DNA of 64,000 nucleotides from Marinomonas primoryensis (lineage in GTDB: Bacteria > Pseudomonadota > Gammaproteobacteria > Pseudomonadales > Marinomonadaceae), in the NCBI RefSeq assembly GCF_013372285.1, contig NZ_CP054301.1, positions 2,094,001 to 2,158,000 on the forward strand, read 5' to 3'. Below are positions 9,100-19,025 of this stretch, piece by piece. The notes below the pieces were generated by a model. That model was not told where the DNA came from, made no database searches, and saw only the letters and a list, made by a program, of their open reading frames with translations. The position numbers and the translations under genes are program-made. The number at the start of each line of letters is the position of its first letter. The first letter of the stretch is position 1.

Positions 9100-9825
9100 T
9101 CAAGTTTTATAAAGTTCCAAGCTATTTAGAATGTTGACTATTTTGTCACTAAAATCGGCTTTTAGCGTCATTATTTGATCTGTTATTGGGTGGTTGAACT
9201 GAAGGCTTGAGGCGTGAAGCATTAATCTAAAATCATCAGGCCAAATGGTTTTTGCCACTTTATTAATATGACGGCAACCATAACAGGAGTCGCCCACAAG
9301 TGGATTTAACAAATGTTTAAAGTGCCGGCGAATTTGATGTTTTCGACCTTGCTTTGGCCTTACTTCCATCCAACTCAACCGCATGCTGTCATATCGACTA
9401 ACAGCCACGGGAAGTTGGTATTGCTCCAATCTGGTAAATCGAGTTTCTGCGTCTCTCTCTGTTCCTTCTAGTTTAAAGCGAGAACGACCTTTCTGTTCAT
9501 TAAGCTTCGCTAAAGGATAATCAATGACGCCAGCCTCGTCACAAAAGCCTCTAACTAAACAATGATAAGTTTTCTGTGTTTTAGACTCCGAAAACTGAGC
9601 CGAAAGCAATCTTGCTATCTCTGAATTAAAAGCCATGATCAATACACCGGAGGTTCCTCGGTCAAGCCGGTGAACAGGAAAAACCCATTTTCCTGTCTGA
9701 TCTCGCAACCTTTGAACCACTGCATCCTCTTCGTCTTTCGCCAAATATGTTCTGTGTACGAGTAAGCCTGCCGGTTTATTGACGGCAACCAGATACTCAT
9801 CTTGAAATAAAATATCTAGCGTCAT
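9100..9825 (-). CDS. truC: tRNA pseudouridine(65) synthase TruC
   Basis: RluA-family pseudouridine synthase. The catalytic motif VHRLDRGTSGVL places the nucleophilic aspartate at residue 55. An early YLVAVNKPAGLLVHR and a later RPKQGRKHQIRRHFKHL complete the fold. The 241-aa length and lack of an S4 domain fit TruC, which modifies U65 of certain tRNAs. Its ATG overlaps the stop of the upstream dehydrogenase gene by 4 bases, so the two are translationally coupled. Confidence 0.9.
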   Translation of the reverse strand: MTLDILFQDEYLVAVNKPAGLLVHRTYLAKDEEDAVVQRLRDQTGKWVFPVHRLDRGTSGVLIMAFNSEIARLLSAQFSESKTQKTYHCLVRGFCDEAGVIDYPLAKLNEQKGRSRFKLEGTERDAETRFTRLEQYQLPVAVSRYDSMRLSWMEVRPKQGRKHQIRRHFKHLLNPLVGDSCYGCRHINKVAKTIWPDDFRLMLHASSLQFNHPITDQIMTLKADFSDKIVNILNSLELYKT

Positions 9826-10760
9826 TTTGTCTTGTCTATGAAAGTCGCTATTTTGTCCATCGCAATATTCACCAAGGTCTGCATCGCCTCATTACTTGCC
9901 CATGCAATATGAGGAGTAAGTAAAAAATTCGGCTGCTTAGCAAGAGCCTGTAAAGGGTGATTTAACGGCATGGGCTCTTGTGTAGCAACATCAAACGCTG
10001 CACCTGAAATGGAGCTGTTTTTGATGGCATTTACAAGCGCATGTTCATCAACAATACCGCCACGACTAATGTTCAATAACAAACAACTGGATTTCATCAA
10101 AGAAAACTCTGCATCGCTAATAAGGTTTTTGGTTTCGTCTGTTAATGGACAATTAATACTTATGACGTCAGCCGCTTTTAACGCCTCTTGAAAGTCTACA
10201 TAGCCAGCTCTGATAGTCGCAGCCCCCTTACGATCAGCAAATATCGTTTTCATACCAAACGCTTGCGCAATATCAGCGACTCTTTTCCCTAACGTACCGC
10301 CGCCAATAATCACCATAGTCGTACCAGAAAGATCTTGAATAGGGTAATCGAGAAAACAGAAATGCTTTGAATCAGCCCATTTACCCAACTTCACATCGTT
10401 TATGTAAGAGGTTAAGTTTCTTCGAAGTGCTAGCAACATCGCAAACGTATGCTCAGGAACGCTAATAGTAGAGTAGTCAGCCACATTTTGGACGGTGATT
10501 CCGTGACTTGCACAAGCTTCTTTATCAACATTATTTGTGCCCGTCGCCATGACTTGAACAAGTTGTAATTTTGAAGCACCATTAATGGCTTCTGCACTTA
10601 CAATCGCTTTGTTTGTAAGGACGATATTCGCCTCTTTAATACGTTCTGCAACTTGATCAGGTCTTGTCTTGTCATATTCAACAACGTCACTGATGTGTGT
10701 TGGTAGCTCAATATTTATGTTTTTTGGGAATGAACCCCTGTCTAAAAAAACCGCTTTCAT
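9822..10760 (-). CDS. D-2-hydroxyacid dehydrogenase (glycerate dehydrogenase-like)
   Basis: NAD-dependent 2-hydroxyacid dehydrogenase of 312 aa. The Rossmann motif reads VIIGGGTLGKRVA, followed by an acidic residue in FADRKG, favouring NAD. Catalytic residues are in LNISRGGIVDE (Arg), the AAFDV/EP segment (Glu) and LLTPHIAWAS (His). The overall pattern is close to hydroxypyruvate reductase/glycerate dehydrogenase, but the exact substrate is uncertain. It overlaps truC by 4 bp (ATGA) and follows tesA by about 20 bp, so the three may form one operon. Confidence 0.9.
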   Translation of the reverse strand: MKAVFLDRGSFPKNINIELPTHISDVVEYDKTRPDQVAERIKEANIVLTNKAIVSAEAINGASKLQLVQVMATGTNNVDKEACASHGITVQNVADYSTISVPEHTFAMLLALRRNLTSYINDVKLGKWADSKHFCFLDYPIQDLSGTTMVIIGGGTLGKRVADIAQAFGMKTIFADRKGAATIRAGYVDFQEALKAADVISINCPLTDETKNLISDAEFSLMKSSCLLLNISRGGIVDEHALVNAIKNSSISGAAFDVATQEPMPLNHPLQALAKQPNFLLTPHIAWASNEAMQTLVNIAMDKIATFIDKTK

Positions 10761-10779
10761 CTATTTTCCTTATTTTGAT

Positions 10780-11409
10780 CTACTTAATACTATCTAATAA
10801 TGGCTGTAAGTAGGGCAGAATGTTTTGCAGTACCATTGGCTGACCTTCTTTATTAGGGTGCAGCCCATCGTTTTGCATTAAATCCTTGTTTAAAGCGACG
10901 TCCTTAAGCATAAAAGGCAAGTAGGCAACATTGTACTTGCTCGCTATGTCCTTATATAAGTTAAAGAACATTTGCGTATAACGCTTTCCATAATTTTGCG
11001 GAATTTGATTACCAATTAACAATACAACGGCATTTTCTTGATGCGCTTGCTCTATCATTTTTTCAAGATTAATGGTGGTCTGATTTAAAGGATAGCCTCG
11101 TAAAGCATCGTTAGCACCTAACTCCAATACAACCCAATTTGGCCTGTGAGTCGCTAAAAGAGCGCTAAAACGAGACAGACCACCTTGCGTTGTTTCGCCA
11201 CTGACACTGGCATTTATAACCGAAATGTCAGGGTTTGATTGAGAAAGTTGATTTTCAAGTAAACTTACCCAACCATCTTGTTGTCGTAAGTTATAAGCCG
11301 CACTTAGGCTATCACCCATAACAAGCAATGTTGACGCGGAAGCAAAGGTGCTAATAGAAAGCAGCGTTACTATTGTAAAGAACTTTTGCAATTGTATTTT
11401 TAACAACAT
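10780..11409 (-). CDS. tesA: Arylesterase / acyl-CoA thioesterase I / lysophospholipase L1 (TesA)
   Basis: Periplasmic SGNH hydrolase. A signal peptide covers about residues 1-25 (LSISTFASA). Block I is VMGDSLSAAYNL with Ser34, block III GANDALRGYP, and the catalytic Asp-His pair lies in NDGLHPNKEGQ. The 209-aa length matches E. coli TesA. It is divergent from ybbA with only 26 bp between the start codons, the same arrangement as in enterobacteria. Promoters must therefore overlap the coding starts. Confidence 0.95.
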   Translation of the reverse strand: MLLKIQLQKFFTIVTLLSISTFASASTLLVMGDSLSAAYNLRQQDGWVSLLENQLSQSNPDISVINASVSGETTQGGLSRFSALLATHRPNWVVLELGANDALRGYPLNQTTINLEKMIEQAHQENAVVLLIGNQIPQNYGKRYTQMFFNLYKDIASKYNVAYLPFMLKDVALNKDLMQNDGLHPNKEGQPMVLQNILPYLQPLLDSIK

Positions 11410-11435
11410 ATCAAACCTTTTTAGAGTAAATCACC

Positions 11436-12119
11436 ATGCCTAGAAACACCGCGATTAAAGTATCTAATTTAACCCACACAGTGACTTCGAATACAGGGAA
11501 TTTGACCATATTGAAAGGAATTAATATGGAAATCAAGGAAAGTGAGTCTGTTGCTATTGTGGGATCATCCGGTTCCGGAAAATCAACTTTATTAGGTTTG
11601 CTGGCTGGATTGGATGTTAATACCTCCGGTGAAATTTTTCTTTATGACAACAAGTTTTCTAGCCAAACAGAAGAGCAAAGAGCCTTAGTTCGAGGCCAAT
11701 ATGTTGGTTTCGTCTTTCAGTCCTTTCATCTTTTACCTAGCCTTCAAGCCATTGAAAATGTGATGTTACCAGCCGAACTTAAAGGAGATAAAGACGCCCG
11801 CAAGAAAGCAGAAGTGTTACTCGAAAAGGTAGGTTTGTCACATCGATTAACGCATTACCCCAGTCAGCTTTCTGGCGGAGAACAGCAGCGTGTAGCCATT
11901 GCTAGAGCGTTTGCGTCTAATCCCAAGATATTATTCGCCGATGAGCCAACAGGAAACCTTGATGAGGAGAACGGCAACCTGATTATCAAGCTGTTATTCG
12001 ACCTGAATCAATCTCAAGGCACGACGTTGGTTATGGTGACGCATAATAACGAACTTGCTAAAATGTGCGACCGTCAATTGGTCATGTCTTCAGGCCAACT
12101 GACGGAAAAAACACTATGA
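11436..12119 (+). CDS. ybbA: ABC transporter ATP-binding protein YbbA
   Basis: LolD/MacB-type ABC ATPase of 227 aa. Walker A is GSSGSGKST, the Q-loop lies at [10 protein letters not shown], the signature is [14 protein letters not shown], and Walker B is [14 protein letters not shown]. It pairs with the large FtsX-type permease encoded next, whose ATG overlaps the ybbA stop by 4 bp. The pair is thought to act in envelope export or mechanotransmission; the substrate is not established. Confidence 0.94.
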   Translation: MPRNTAIKVSNLTHTVTSNTGNLTILKGINMEIKESESVAIVGSSGSGKSTLLGLLAGLDVNTSGEIFLYDNKFSSQTEEQRALVRGQYVGFVFQSFHLLPSLQAIENVMLPAELKGDKDARKKAEVLLEKVGLSHRLTHYPSQLSGGEQQRVAIARAFASNPKILFADEPTGNLDEENGNLIIKLLFDLNQSQGTTLVMVTHNNELAKMCDRQLVMSSGQLTEKTL

Positions 12120-14575
12120 GTTTTACCTTTCGTTTAATGCTACGCGACCTTCGCGGTGGAGACTTGCTTACGCTTTTGCTGGCGTTGATTATTTCAGTGA
12201 GCACAGTCACTTCTATTGGTTTGTTTATCGATCGTCTACAGCTTTCCTTTGAGCAAGAGTCTGCTAATTTACTCGCCGCCGATCGTTTGGTTCGCTCAGA
12301 CGATACCATTCCGGCGGAATGGACCTTAAGAGCAGACGAACTCGCTTTACAGTACGCACAAAGAACGTCTTTCACCACTATGATGTTTGCAGGTGACTCG
12401 CTCCAATTATCGCAATTGAGCGCGGTAAGTAAAGGCTACCCGCTTAAAGGTGCTTATCTCGTTGACGACACTTTATTCGGCACCGGACAAAGATCGACAG
12501 AGGCGCCACAGCAAGGTGAAATCTGGGCGTCATCTCGTCTTGCCAGTTTATTGGATATTGAGCTTGGAGACCAAGTTGAGGTGGGTGATGCGACATTCAC
12601 TTTGACGAAGTACTTGGTACGCGACCCAGGTTCAAGTACATCCGCTTTTGCCATTTCGCCTCGCGCTGTGATAAGTATGGCGGATCTGGCAGCAACAAAT
12701 GTCATTATCCCCGGCAGCCGTGTGCGCTATTCATTATTACTGGCAGGTAATCGGGACGCACTTGGTCAATATGAAACATGGATAACCCCCCAATTAAATG
12801 AAGGGCAGCGTTGGCAAACCCCAACTCAACGAGGTGAAAGAATTGGCGATACCATCGGCCGAGCGGAGTCTTTTCTGTTGCTAGCCGGTACTTTGGCTGT
12901 CGTGATGTCTGGCGTTGCTATGGCACTTGCATCCGCACGATTTGTGAAGCGTCATTTGATGCAGGTGGCTATTCTAAAAACGCTTGGCGCAACTCCAAAG
13001 CTGTTAGGTAAGGTTTTTTTCCAGCAACTATTTACTCTATTTTTAGTCGGGGCTTTGATTGGTTTGGCAATTGGTTGGGGCATACAAGAAATCATTGCCT
13101 CTTTGCTATCAGGGCTAATGTCGACAACATTACCCGAACCATCAATAAGCCGTTTGTGGTTGGGCGCAACGACGGGATTGATTTCCATGCTGGCATTTTG
13201 CCTGCCACTTATGTCTCATCTCATTAAAATATCTCCGTTATCTGTATTGCAGCCCAATGCCAAAATTGAACTAAACACCTTTGTGATTTATCTCATCGGC
13301 TTTCTTGGTATGTACGGGTTGATGTGTATTTACACAAAAGGTTTTTTGCTACCAAGCATCATGACAGCCGCCATATTTGGCATTGCACTGCTTGTCGCAG
13401 GTATTGGCTGGATTGTATTTAAACTTGGCCGTTCCCTTACATCAGGCGCCACCAGTGGCTGGCAAATTGGCCTTGCCTCTTTGTACAGAAGGTTGGTCCC
13501 AAACTTATTTCAGCTCTTAGTGTTCACGTTAATTATCATGCTGACGCTTATCCTAATTGGTGTGAAGTCTAGCCTCATTGCCGATTGGCAACAGCAACTG
13601 CCAGAAGACGCGCCAAACCATTATTTGTTCAATGTTCAAGCCAACCAAATTGATAAAATAAATGACGAGACAAGCAAACTTAATGTTCAAAAATCAGATT
13701 GGTATCCTATGGTTCGTGGTCGCGTCACGGCGGCAAACGGCAAAACGGTTCAGGCGCTTTATCCTAACGAAAAGGGCGAGCCAGAACTGTATGAACGTGA
13801 GCTTAACCTCACATGGGCCGAATCGATTGGTAAAGGCAATGAATTAGTTTCTGGGGATTTTACTGCTGAAGGCCTTTCTATTGAACAACGAGTCGCGAAA
13901 GAAGCCAATCTCACACTGGGGGATAAACTGACGATAAATATTGGCGGCAATATAGTGACATTACCCATCACTTCAGTGCGAACTGTGGATTGGGGGTCGA
14001 TGCAGCCAAACTTTTATCTCATTTTGCCAAAGAGCATTTTGGAGGACTATCCTGCTAACTTTGTCAGTAGCTTGTTTATTGAGGAGTCTAAGGCGCAATC
14101 TTTTTACAAGGCTATGTCGGCATTTCCAACGGTATCGATTCTAAATGTGGGTGATATCTTAAAACAAATACAGACTATAATTGGTCAGTTGTCCCAAGCA
14201 ATTCAGCTTGTTTTATTATGCATTCTAAGTGCTGGCGCTTTGGTTTTATTAGCAAGCGTACGATCAACATTAGAAGAGAGACTAGAAGAGGGGGCATTAT
14301 TGCGAGTATTAGGGGCAAAAAGCGCATTAGTTCGACAAGCCTTGTTTGTTGAGTTTGGCGCTCTTGGCTTTTTTTCTGGACTCATCGCGGCCATTGGTGC
14401 AGAAACCTGTTTGTATGGATTGCAGGTCTTTGTGTTTAACGCGGATGCGAGCTTTCATCCGTTGTTATGGTTATTTGGTCCTTTAATTGGAGTCTGTGTC
14501 ATTTCAAGCATTGGTGTATTTGCCAGCAGGACTGTGTTAAAAGTGCCGCCTATGCTTTTGTTGCGTGGGCTATAA
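12116..14575 (+). CDS. ybbP: FtsX-family ABC permease YbbP
   Basis: 819-aa inner-membrane permease starting at the ATG that overlaps the ybbA stop (ATGA). It opens with a membrane segment, LLTLLLALIISVSTVTSIGLF. A large periplasmic domain follows, then a first FtsX-type module (SFLLLAGTLAVVMSGVAMALA, QVAILKTLGATPKLL), further membrane helices, a second periplasmic domain, and a C-terminal FtsX module (EERLEEGALLRVLGAKSALVRQ). This duplicated layout is typical of YbbP. The gene ends 27 bp before polB. Confidence 0.92.
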   Translation: MSFTFRLMLRDLRGGDLLTLLLALIISVSTVTSIGLFIDRLQLSFEQESANLLAADRLVRSDDTIPAEWTLRADELALQYAQRTSFTTMMFAGDSLQLSQLSAVSKGYPLKGAYLVDDTLFGTGQRSTEAPQQGEIWASSRLASLLDIELGDQVEVGDATFTLTKYLVRDPGSSTSAFAISPRAVISMADLAATNVIIPGSRVRYSLLLAGNRDALGQYETWITPQLNEGQRWQTPTQRGERIGDTIGRAESFLLLAGTLAVVMSGVAMALASARFVKRHLMQVAILKTLGATPKLLGKVFFQQLFTLFLVGALIGLAIGWGIQEIIASLLSGLMSTTLPEPSISRLWLGATTGLISMLAFCLPLMSHLIKISPLSVLQPNAKIELNTFVIYLIGFLGMYGLMCIYTKGFLLPSIMTAAIFGIALLVAGIGWIVFKLGRSLTSGATSGWQIGLASLYRRLVPNLFQLLVFTLIIMLTLILIGVKSSLIADWQQQLPEDAPNHYLFNVQANQIDKINDETSKLNVQKSDWYPMVRGRVTAANGKTVQALYPNEKGEPELYERELNLTWAESIGKGNELVSGDFTAEGLSIEQRVAKEANLTLGDKLTINIGGNIVTLPITSVRTVDWGSMQPNFYLILPKSILEDYPANFVSSLFIEESKAQSFYKAMSAFPTVSILNVGDILKQIQTIIGQLSQAIQLVLLCILSAGALVLLASVRSTLEERLEEGALLRVLGAKSALVRQALFVEFGALGFFSGLIAAIGAETCLYGLQVFVFNADASFHPLLWLFGPLIGVCVISSIGVFASRTVLKVPPMLLLRGL

Positions 14576-14602
14576 AGCACTTTTCATTATCTAGGCTGTT
14601 TA

Positions 14603-16945
14603 ATGTTTGTAGAAAGACAGGGTTATATTGTCAGCCGCCATACTCGTGAAGTAGGCGGCAAGATTGAAATGAGCCTATTTATAAAAACACCGGAAGGAAC
14701 CGTTAAAGTACTTCCGGATAGGCAGCTTAGTGTATTTTTTACTGATGCTCCCCTTGATAGCCTGCCAAATAATCTGAATGGCGTACAATGCTCGCAGTCG
14801 CAGTACCGTTCCTTCGATAATAACCTTGTTGCGTTAGTGCAAAGCGCTAGCCTCACACTCCACCAGCAAATGATTAATGTGGTCAAGCAGAATGGCTATT
14901 CTGTTTTTGAAGAAGACATAAAAGCCCACAATCGATATTTAATGGAGCGAAATATTCGAGGTGCCGTCAGATTCATCGGCGTACCGGATTCAGCCAATCA
15001 AACATTTAGCCAAGCACGAGTCATTGCTGGAAATTGGCAGCCGGATTGGAGAGTTTGGTCGCTCGACATCGAAACCTCAGTATCCACCAATACCTTGCTG
15101 TCTATTGGCATTACAGCGGCCGATCAGCGAATTGCGTTTGTCGTGACAGATCAAGAATATACGTCGCCTTTGGTGCAATGCTTTACTGACGAAAAAAGTT
15201 TATTGCTTGCGTTTATACGCTATGTCAGAAAACATTCTCCCGACATTTTCATTGGTTGGAATTTGATCGGCTTTGATTTGCAGTTTATTGATCAGCGTTG
15301 TCAAACCCTAGGTATTCGTCCTTCTTTTGGCGTGAATGGTGAAAATTGGAATATCCGCTCTTCCGACAATCAAGGAAAGTATTTTGCCAGTATTCCCGGA
15401 CGAGTCGCGTTGGACGGTATTACCTTGTTAAAAGTGGGTGGGTATCAATTTGAATCCTATAGTCTAAATAACGTCAGTAAAGAAATCTTGGACGATGGCA
15501 AATTGTTACATGGCGCTGAACGCTGGCAAGAAATAGAAAGATTACACAAAGAAGATTTAGACGCTTTTGTGGCTTATAACCTTCAAGATTGTGATCTTGT
15601 TATGCGGATTTTTGAAAAGCTAAAATTGATCGAATTACAACAAACTCGTGTCGATTTAACAGGTATCCCTTTAGAGCAAACGGGGGGCTCGGTAGCAGCC
15701 TTTGAAAACCTCTATTTACCCAGATTACACGCTGCTGGCTGGGTTGCTCCGGCTTGGACGGAAGAAGACTTTGTTGCCAGTCCGGGCGGTTTTGTAATGT
15801 CATCCATACCTGGCTTACATAAGAATGTTTTAGTATTCGATTTTAAAAGTCTTTACCCAAGCATTATCCGAACTTTTTATATTGATCCTTTAGCAAGAGT
15901 CACTGCGACTCATAGAAAACAAGACTTTGATCAATCGTCCTCTAATTTGGTTGCGGGTTTCTTAGGTGCCCATTTCGACAGACAAAACGCCATACTGCCA
16001 GGCTTAATTACCGAACTTGCTCAAGCAAGGGAAAAAGCCAAACAAGAGCATAATGATATTTTGAGTTATGCCATCAAAATTATCATGAACTCATTTTATG
16101 GTGTTTTAGGCTCAAACGTTTGCCGTTTTTATCACGCAGAGCTCGCTAGCTCTATCACCATGCGTGGCCATGAATTACTGGCTAGGACACAAGCATGGAT
16201 GGAGGAGCGTGACGCCAAGGTAATATACGGTGATACGGATTCGCTCTTCGTGACACTTAATGACACACAAGCAGATCCCCAGGTACAGGGCAAGGAATTG
16301 TGTCAGCAAATTAACCTTTGTTTATCGAAATGGTGTCAGGACTATGCTCAATTAGATTCCCATTTAGAGCTGGAATTTGAACGAATCTACGAGCGCTTTT
16401 TCATGCCAACCATACGAGGCCAAGAAGAGGGAAGTAAGAAGCGTTATGCTGGGAAGTCCAACGGAGAATTGATATTTAAAGGTCTAGAAGCTGCTCGAAC
16501 CGATTGGACACCACTAGCAAGGCAATTTCAGCGTACTTTGTTTGAAAAAATATTCAGTGATGAAAACCCGATTAACTTTATTCAAGAGACCATTTCACAG
16601 CTCAGATTGGGGGAGTATGACGATCAACTCATTTACAGCAAACAACTGAGTCGCCCCTTGGCTTCTTATACTAAACATAAACCGCCTCATGTTAGAGCCG
16701 CTGCCATGATAGATCAAAAACGAGCGGAGCAGGGACTTCCTTTGGAATACAATAAAGGACGAAAGCGTGTGTATTATGTCTATCAGCGATCCGGCGTGGT
16801 GCCTTATGAAAGTGAGAAAAACTTGATCGATTTGGATTACGAACATTATATAGAAAAACAGATTGAGCCCATTGCCGATAGCATCTTGCCGTTTTTTAAA
16901 ACCAGCATGGCAAGCCTGCTCTCGCAACAGATTTCATTGCTCTGA
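14603..16945 (+). CDS. polB: DNA polymerase II (family B)
   Basis: SOS-associated family B polymerase, 780 aa, nearly identical in length to E. coli Pol II. The exonuclease motif SLDIETS is near residue 155, with GWNLIGFDLQF and a later YNLQDCDLV (Exo II and III). Polymerase motifs are DFKSLYPSIIRTF (near 413), KIIMNSFYGVLGS and YGDTDSLF (near 543). Motif VI-like EEGSKKRYAG and KGLEAARTDWTPLA are also present. No clear LexA box was seen in the 27 bp before the start; it may be transcribed from ybbA or tesA-side promoters. Confidence 0.97.
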   Translation: MFVERQGYIVSRHTREVGGKIEMSLFIKTPEGTVKVLPDRQLSVFFTDAPLDSLPNNLNGVQCSQSQYRSFDNNLVALVQSASLTLHQQMINVVKQNGYSVFEEDIKAHNRYLMERNIRGAVRFIGVPDSANQTFSQARVIAGNWQPDWRVWSLDIETSVSTNTLLSIGITAADQRIAFVVTDQEYTSPLVQCFTDEKSLLLAFIRYVRKHSPDIFIGWNLIGFDLQFIDQRCQTLGIRPSFGVNGENWNIRSSDNQGKYFASIPGRVALDGITLLKVGGYQFESYSLNNVSKEILDDGKLLHGAERWQEIERLHKEDLDAFVAYNLQDCDLVMRIFEKLKLIELQQTRVDLTGIPLEQTGGSVAAFENLYLPRLHAAGWVAPAWTEEDFVASPGGFVMSSIPGLHKNVLVFDFKSLYPSIIRTFYIDPLARVTATHRKQDFDQSSSNLVAGFLGAHFDRQNAILPGLITELAQAREKAKQEHNDILSYAIKIIMNSFYGVLGSNVCRFYHAELASSITMRGHELLARTQAWMEERDAKVIYGDTDSLFVTLNDTQADPQVQGKELCQQINLCLSKWCQDYAQLDSHLELEFERIYERFFMPTIRGQEEGSKKRYAGKSNGELIFKGLEAARTDWTPLARQFQRTLFEKIFSDENPINFIQETISQLRLGEYDDQLIYSKQLSRPLASYTKHKPPHVRAAAMIDQKRAEQGLPLEYNKGRKRVYYVYQRSGVVPYESEKNLIDLDYEHYIEKQIEPIADSILPFFKTSMASLLSQQISLL

Positions 16946-16954
16946 TACGTATTT

Positions 16955-17731
16955 TTATGCTCGAATACCGAAGACGGCCTGTGTATTGTTCGTTGTCGCC
17001 TGAATCAGCTCTTCAAGAGAAACACCTTTTAGCTTCGCGACCTCTTGCGCTACCCAAGGCAGATATTTGGGATGATTTTTTTTTGGTCGAGGCCGAATAT
17101 TTCTTGGTAAAAGATAAGGCGCGTCGGTTTCTAAGAGCAATCGATCCATTGGAATATGCGGAATGGAAGCTTGTAAGTCTGCCCCACGTCGCTCGTCGCA
17201 CACCCAGCCAGTAATACCAATATACAACCCTAATTCTAAATACCTTTCTAGCTCTACTCTACTTCCAGTAAAGCAATGGATTACTGACTGTTGAGCTAAT
17301 ACTGGGTGCTTCATAAGTATTTTGACCATTTCCTCATGCGCGTCCCTTTCGTGCAGATACAAGGGCAGTTGATACTCAGAGGCCAACTCTATTTGCTGAT
17401 GAAAAGCGTAGCGTTGTTCATCAGGCGTTGAATAGTTACGGTTAAAATCAAGACCTGTTTCGCCAATAGCAACCGGCTTCTCTTTTTGGATAAGCTGAGC
17501 AAAATGAGATTGACTATCAGCTTCCCATTTTTTAGCTTGATGCGGATGGCAGCCTAAGGTATTCCATATCATAGGGTGTATTTGGCTCAATGCTTGAACC
17601 TGTCTACTTTCTTCTAAATCAGAGGCAATGCAAATCATACCGTTCACCCCCGCCTCTTGCATTTCTCCTAACGTTTTATCTACATTATCAAGAAAGAAAC
17701 TGTGATTTATGTTTACACCAATGTCTATCAT
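16955..17731 (-). CDS. tatD: TatD-family metal-dependent hydrolase/DNase
   Basis: TIM-barrel metallohydrolase, 258 aa. Motifs include DIGVNINHSFF, IGETGLDFNRNYS, YLHERDAHEE, VIHCFTGSR, ITGWVCDERRG and LLLETDAPYLLPRN, which together supply the metal ligands. The WVCDERRG and the start MIDIGVN fit TatD itself rather than YcfH or YjjV. Associated with 3'-5' exonuclease activity and DNA repair in E. coli. Its ATG overlaps the stop of the upstream HDOD gene by 4 bp; it converges with polB. Confidence 0.94.
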   Translation of the reverse strand: MIDIGVNINHSFFLDNVDKTLGEMQEAGVNGMICIASDLEESRQVQALSQIHPMIWNTLGCHPHQAKKWEADSQSHFAQLIQKEKPVAIGETGLDFNRNYSTPDEQRYAFHQQIELASEYQLPLYLHERDAHEEMVKILMKHPVLAQQSVIHCFTGSRVELERYLELGLYIGITGWVCDERRGADLQASIPHIPMDRLLLETDAPYLLPRNIRPRPKKNHPKYLPWVAQEVAKLKGVSLEELIQATTNNTQAVFGIRA

Positions 17732-18912
17732 AACGTCCCCATCTCACGAGCATCTTTTAAACTTTTTACATACAAATCTTTAAGCGACTGCTTCGATATA
17801 TCTTTGCTAGCAAGTTGATCAAAAGGAATGTTTTCCCAACGACCAGACTCATAGGCTTCAACTATTTTTAAAATACCGCCTAAATTGCCTTTATATTCTA
17901 GCAAGGCGACTTTAATATTTTCATCAAGAGGTAGATCTTTTAGAAGTATAGGAAGTTCTTCATCAAAGAAACTGGGTAGATACGAAAAAAGGCCAACCAA
18001 GAATGCACCCTCTAAATTTGGAAACAATACGGCAGAAAGGCTCTGGCAGAAGCATGCTCGAGAAACCGCCATGGAAAATAAGCAATCTGGTTTACCCAGA
18101 ACACTGCTCAACATCACCAGGCCAACCCATTTAATTAAGTCTCTGACGCCTATAATTTCTATCGCTCTCTGGGCATTAGAAACATTAAATTGGCTATGAT
18201 ACAGAGCCTTATGAGTCAATTTTATAATTCGATAAGTAAGCGTTGGATCTCTTTCGATGTACCCTGCCAATACACGAGGAGAAGATTCACGATCATTGAG
18301 CGCAACTAATAAATCAATCAAAATAGCCTTATAGGCTAAGATGCGCTTGCCTTTCACTGGCGTTACTTTGCTTATAAAGCTACCGCTAAACTGACCATTA
18401 GGAATTTTTTCTTTAAGTTGAGTAAATTGTTCCATATTTTCAATTTTATTGACCCATAGCTTTTTTGACGCTATCAATGGGTGCTTAACTCGAACAATTA
18501 CATCATCAATGGTTAAATTGTCTAGGGTCAAAAGGGCATAAGAAAAAATATCAAGCAGAACGTCAGGAAGAGTATCGGGACTAGGGTTTATAATACCTAA
18601 TTGATAACCTTGAAGTCTGAATTCGGATAACTCGTCTAAATGTACCTCAGATAATTCAGTAGCATTCAAGAAGGTCACCGTGTGTATATGAGTCTGTAAC
18701 GGCAGGTTATAAAGCGTTTCTAAACTACTCAGAAAAAAAATGGTCTTTTGCTGTGTAATTTCGGTAAGATTGATATCCACAAACAAAGAGCTTAAAAAAG
18801 CCGCATCTTGTCCTTTTATAGCGTTACTTGGATGCAGTATGTTGTAAGCTGTCGTTTCAGAAAACCGATTAACCACCGCTTCACGGCAAAAAAGTACTTC
18901 ATTATTCTTCAT
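17728..18912 (-). CDS. EAL-like/HDOD domain signalling protein
   Basis: 394-aa protein of the YuxH type. The N-terminal half resembles an EAL domain (FCREAVVNRFSETTAYNILH) but lacks EAL and the metal ligands, so it should not hydrolyse c-di-GMP. The C-terminal half is an HDOD domain (RVLAGYIERDPTLTYRIIKLTH, SNAQRAIEIIGVRDLIKWVGL). Such proteins act in signalling or motility networks. The start was placed at the ATG with AAGGACC 5-7 bases upstream; ten extra upstream codons are open but lack a good site. It is translationally coupled to tatD, an unusual pairing. Confidence 0.88.
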   Translation of the reverse strand: MKNNEVLFCREAVVNRFSETTAYNILHPSNAIKGQDAAFLSSLFVDINLTEITQQKTIFFLSSLETLYNLPLQTHIHTVTFLNATELSEVHLDELSEFRLQGYQLGIINPSPDTLPDVLLDIFSYALLTLDNLTIDDVIVRVKHPLIASKKLWVNKIENMEQFTQLKEKIPNGQFSGSFISKVTPVKGKRILAYKAILIDLLVALNDRESSPRVLAGYIERDPTLTYRIIKLTHKALYHSQFNVSNAQRAIEIIGVRDLIKWVGLVMLSSVLGKPDCLFSMAVSRACFCQSLSAVLFPNLEGAFLVGLFSYLPSFFDEELPILLKDLPLDENIKVALLEYKGNLGGILKIVEAYESGRWENIPFDQLASKDISKQSLKDLYVKSLKDAREMGTL

Positions 18913-19025
18913 TAAAGGTCCTTGCAAGAAGAGTAGACACAAAAAAATACTGTAACGCTTAGCCTAATACAATATCATGGCTAAAATGGATTAAAGCCTT
19001 AATTATAAAATGTTTGGAGTAAAAT

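Noticed and set aside
14576..14602. LexA box before polB
   Set aside because: A CTGT is present at the start of the gene but no ACAG at the right distance, so no SOS box can be claimed here.
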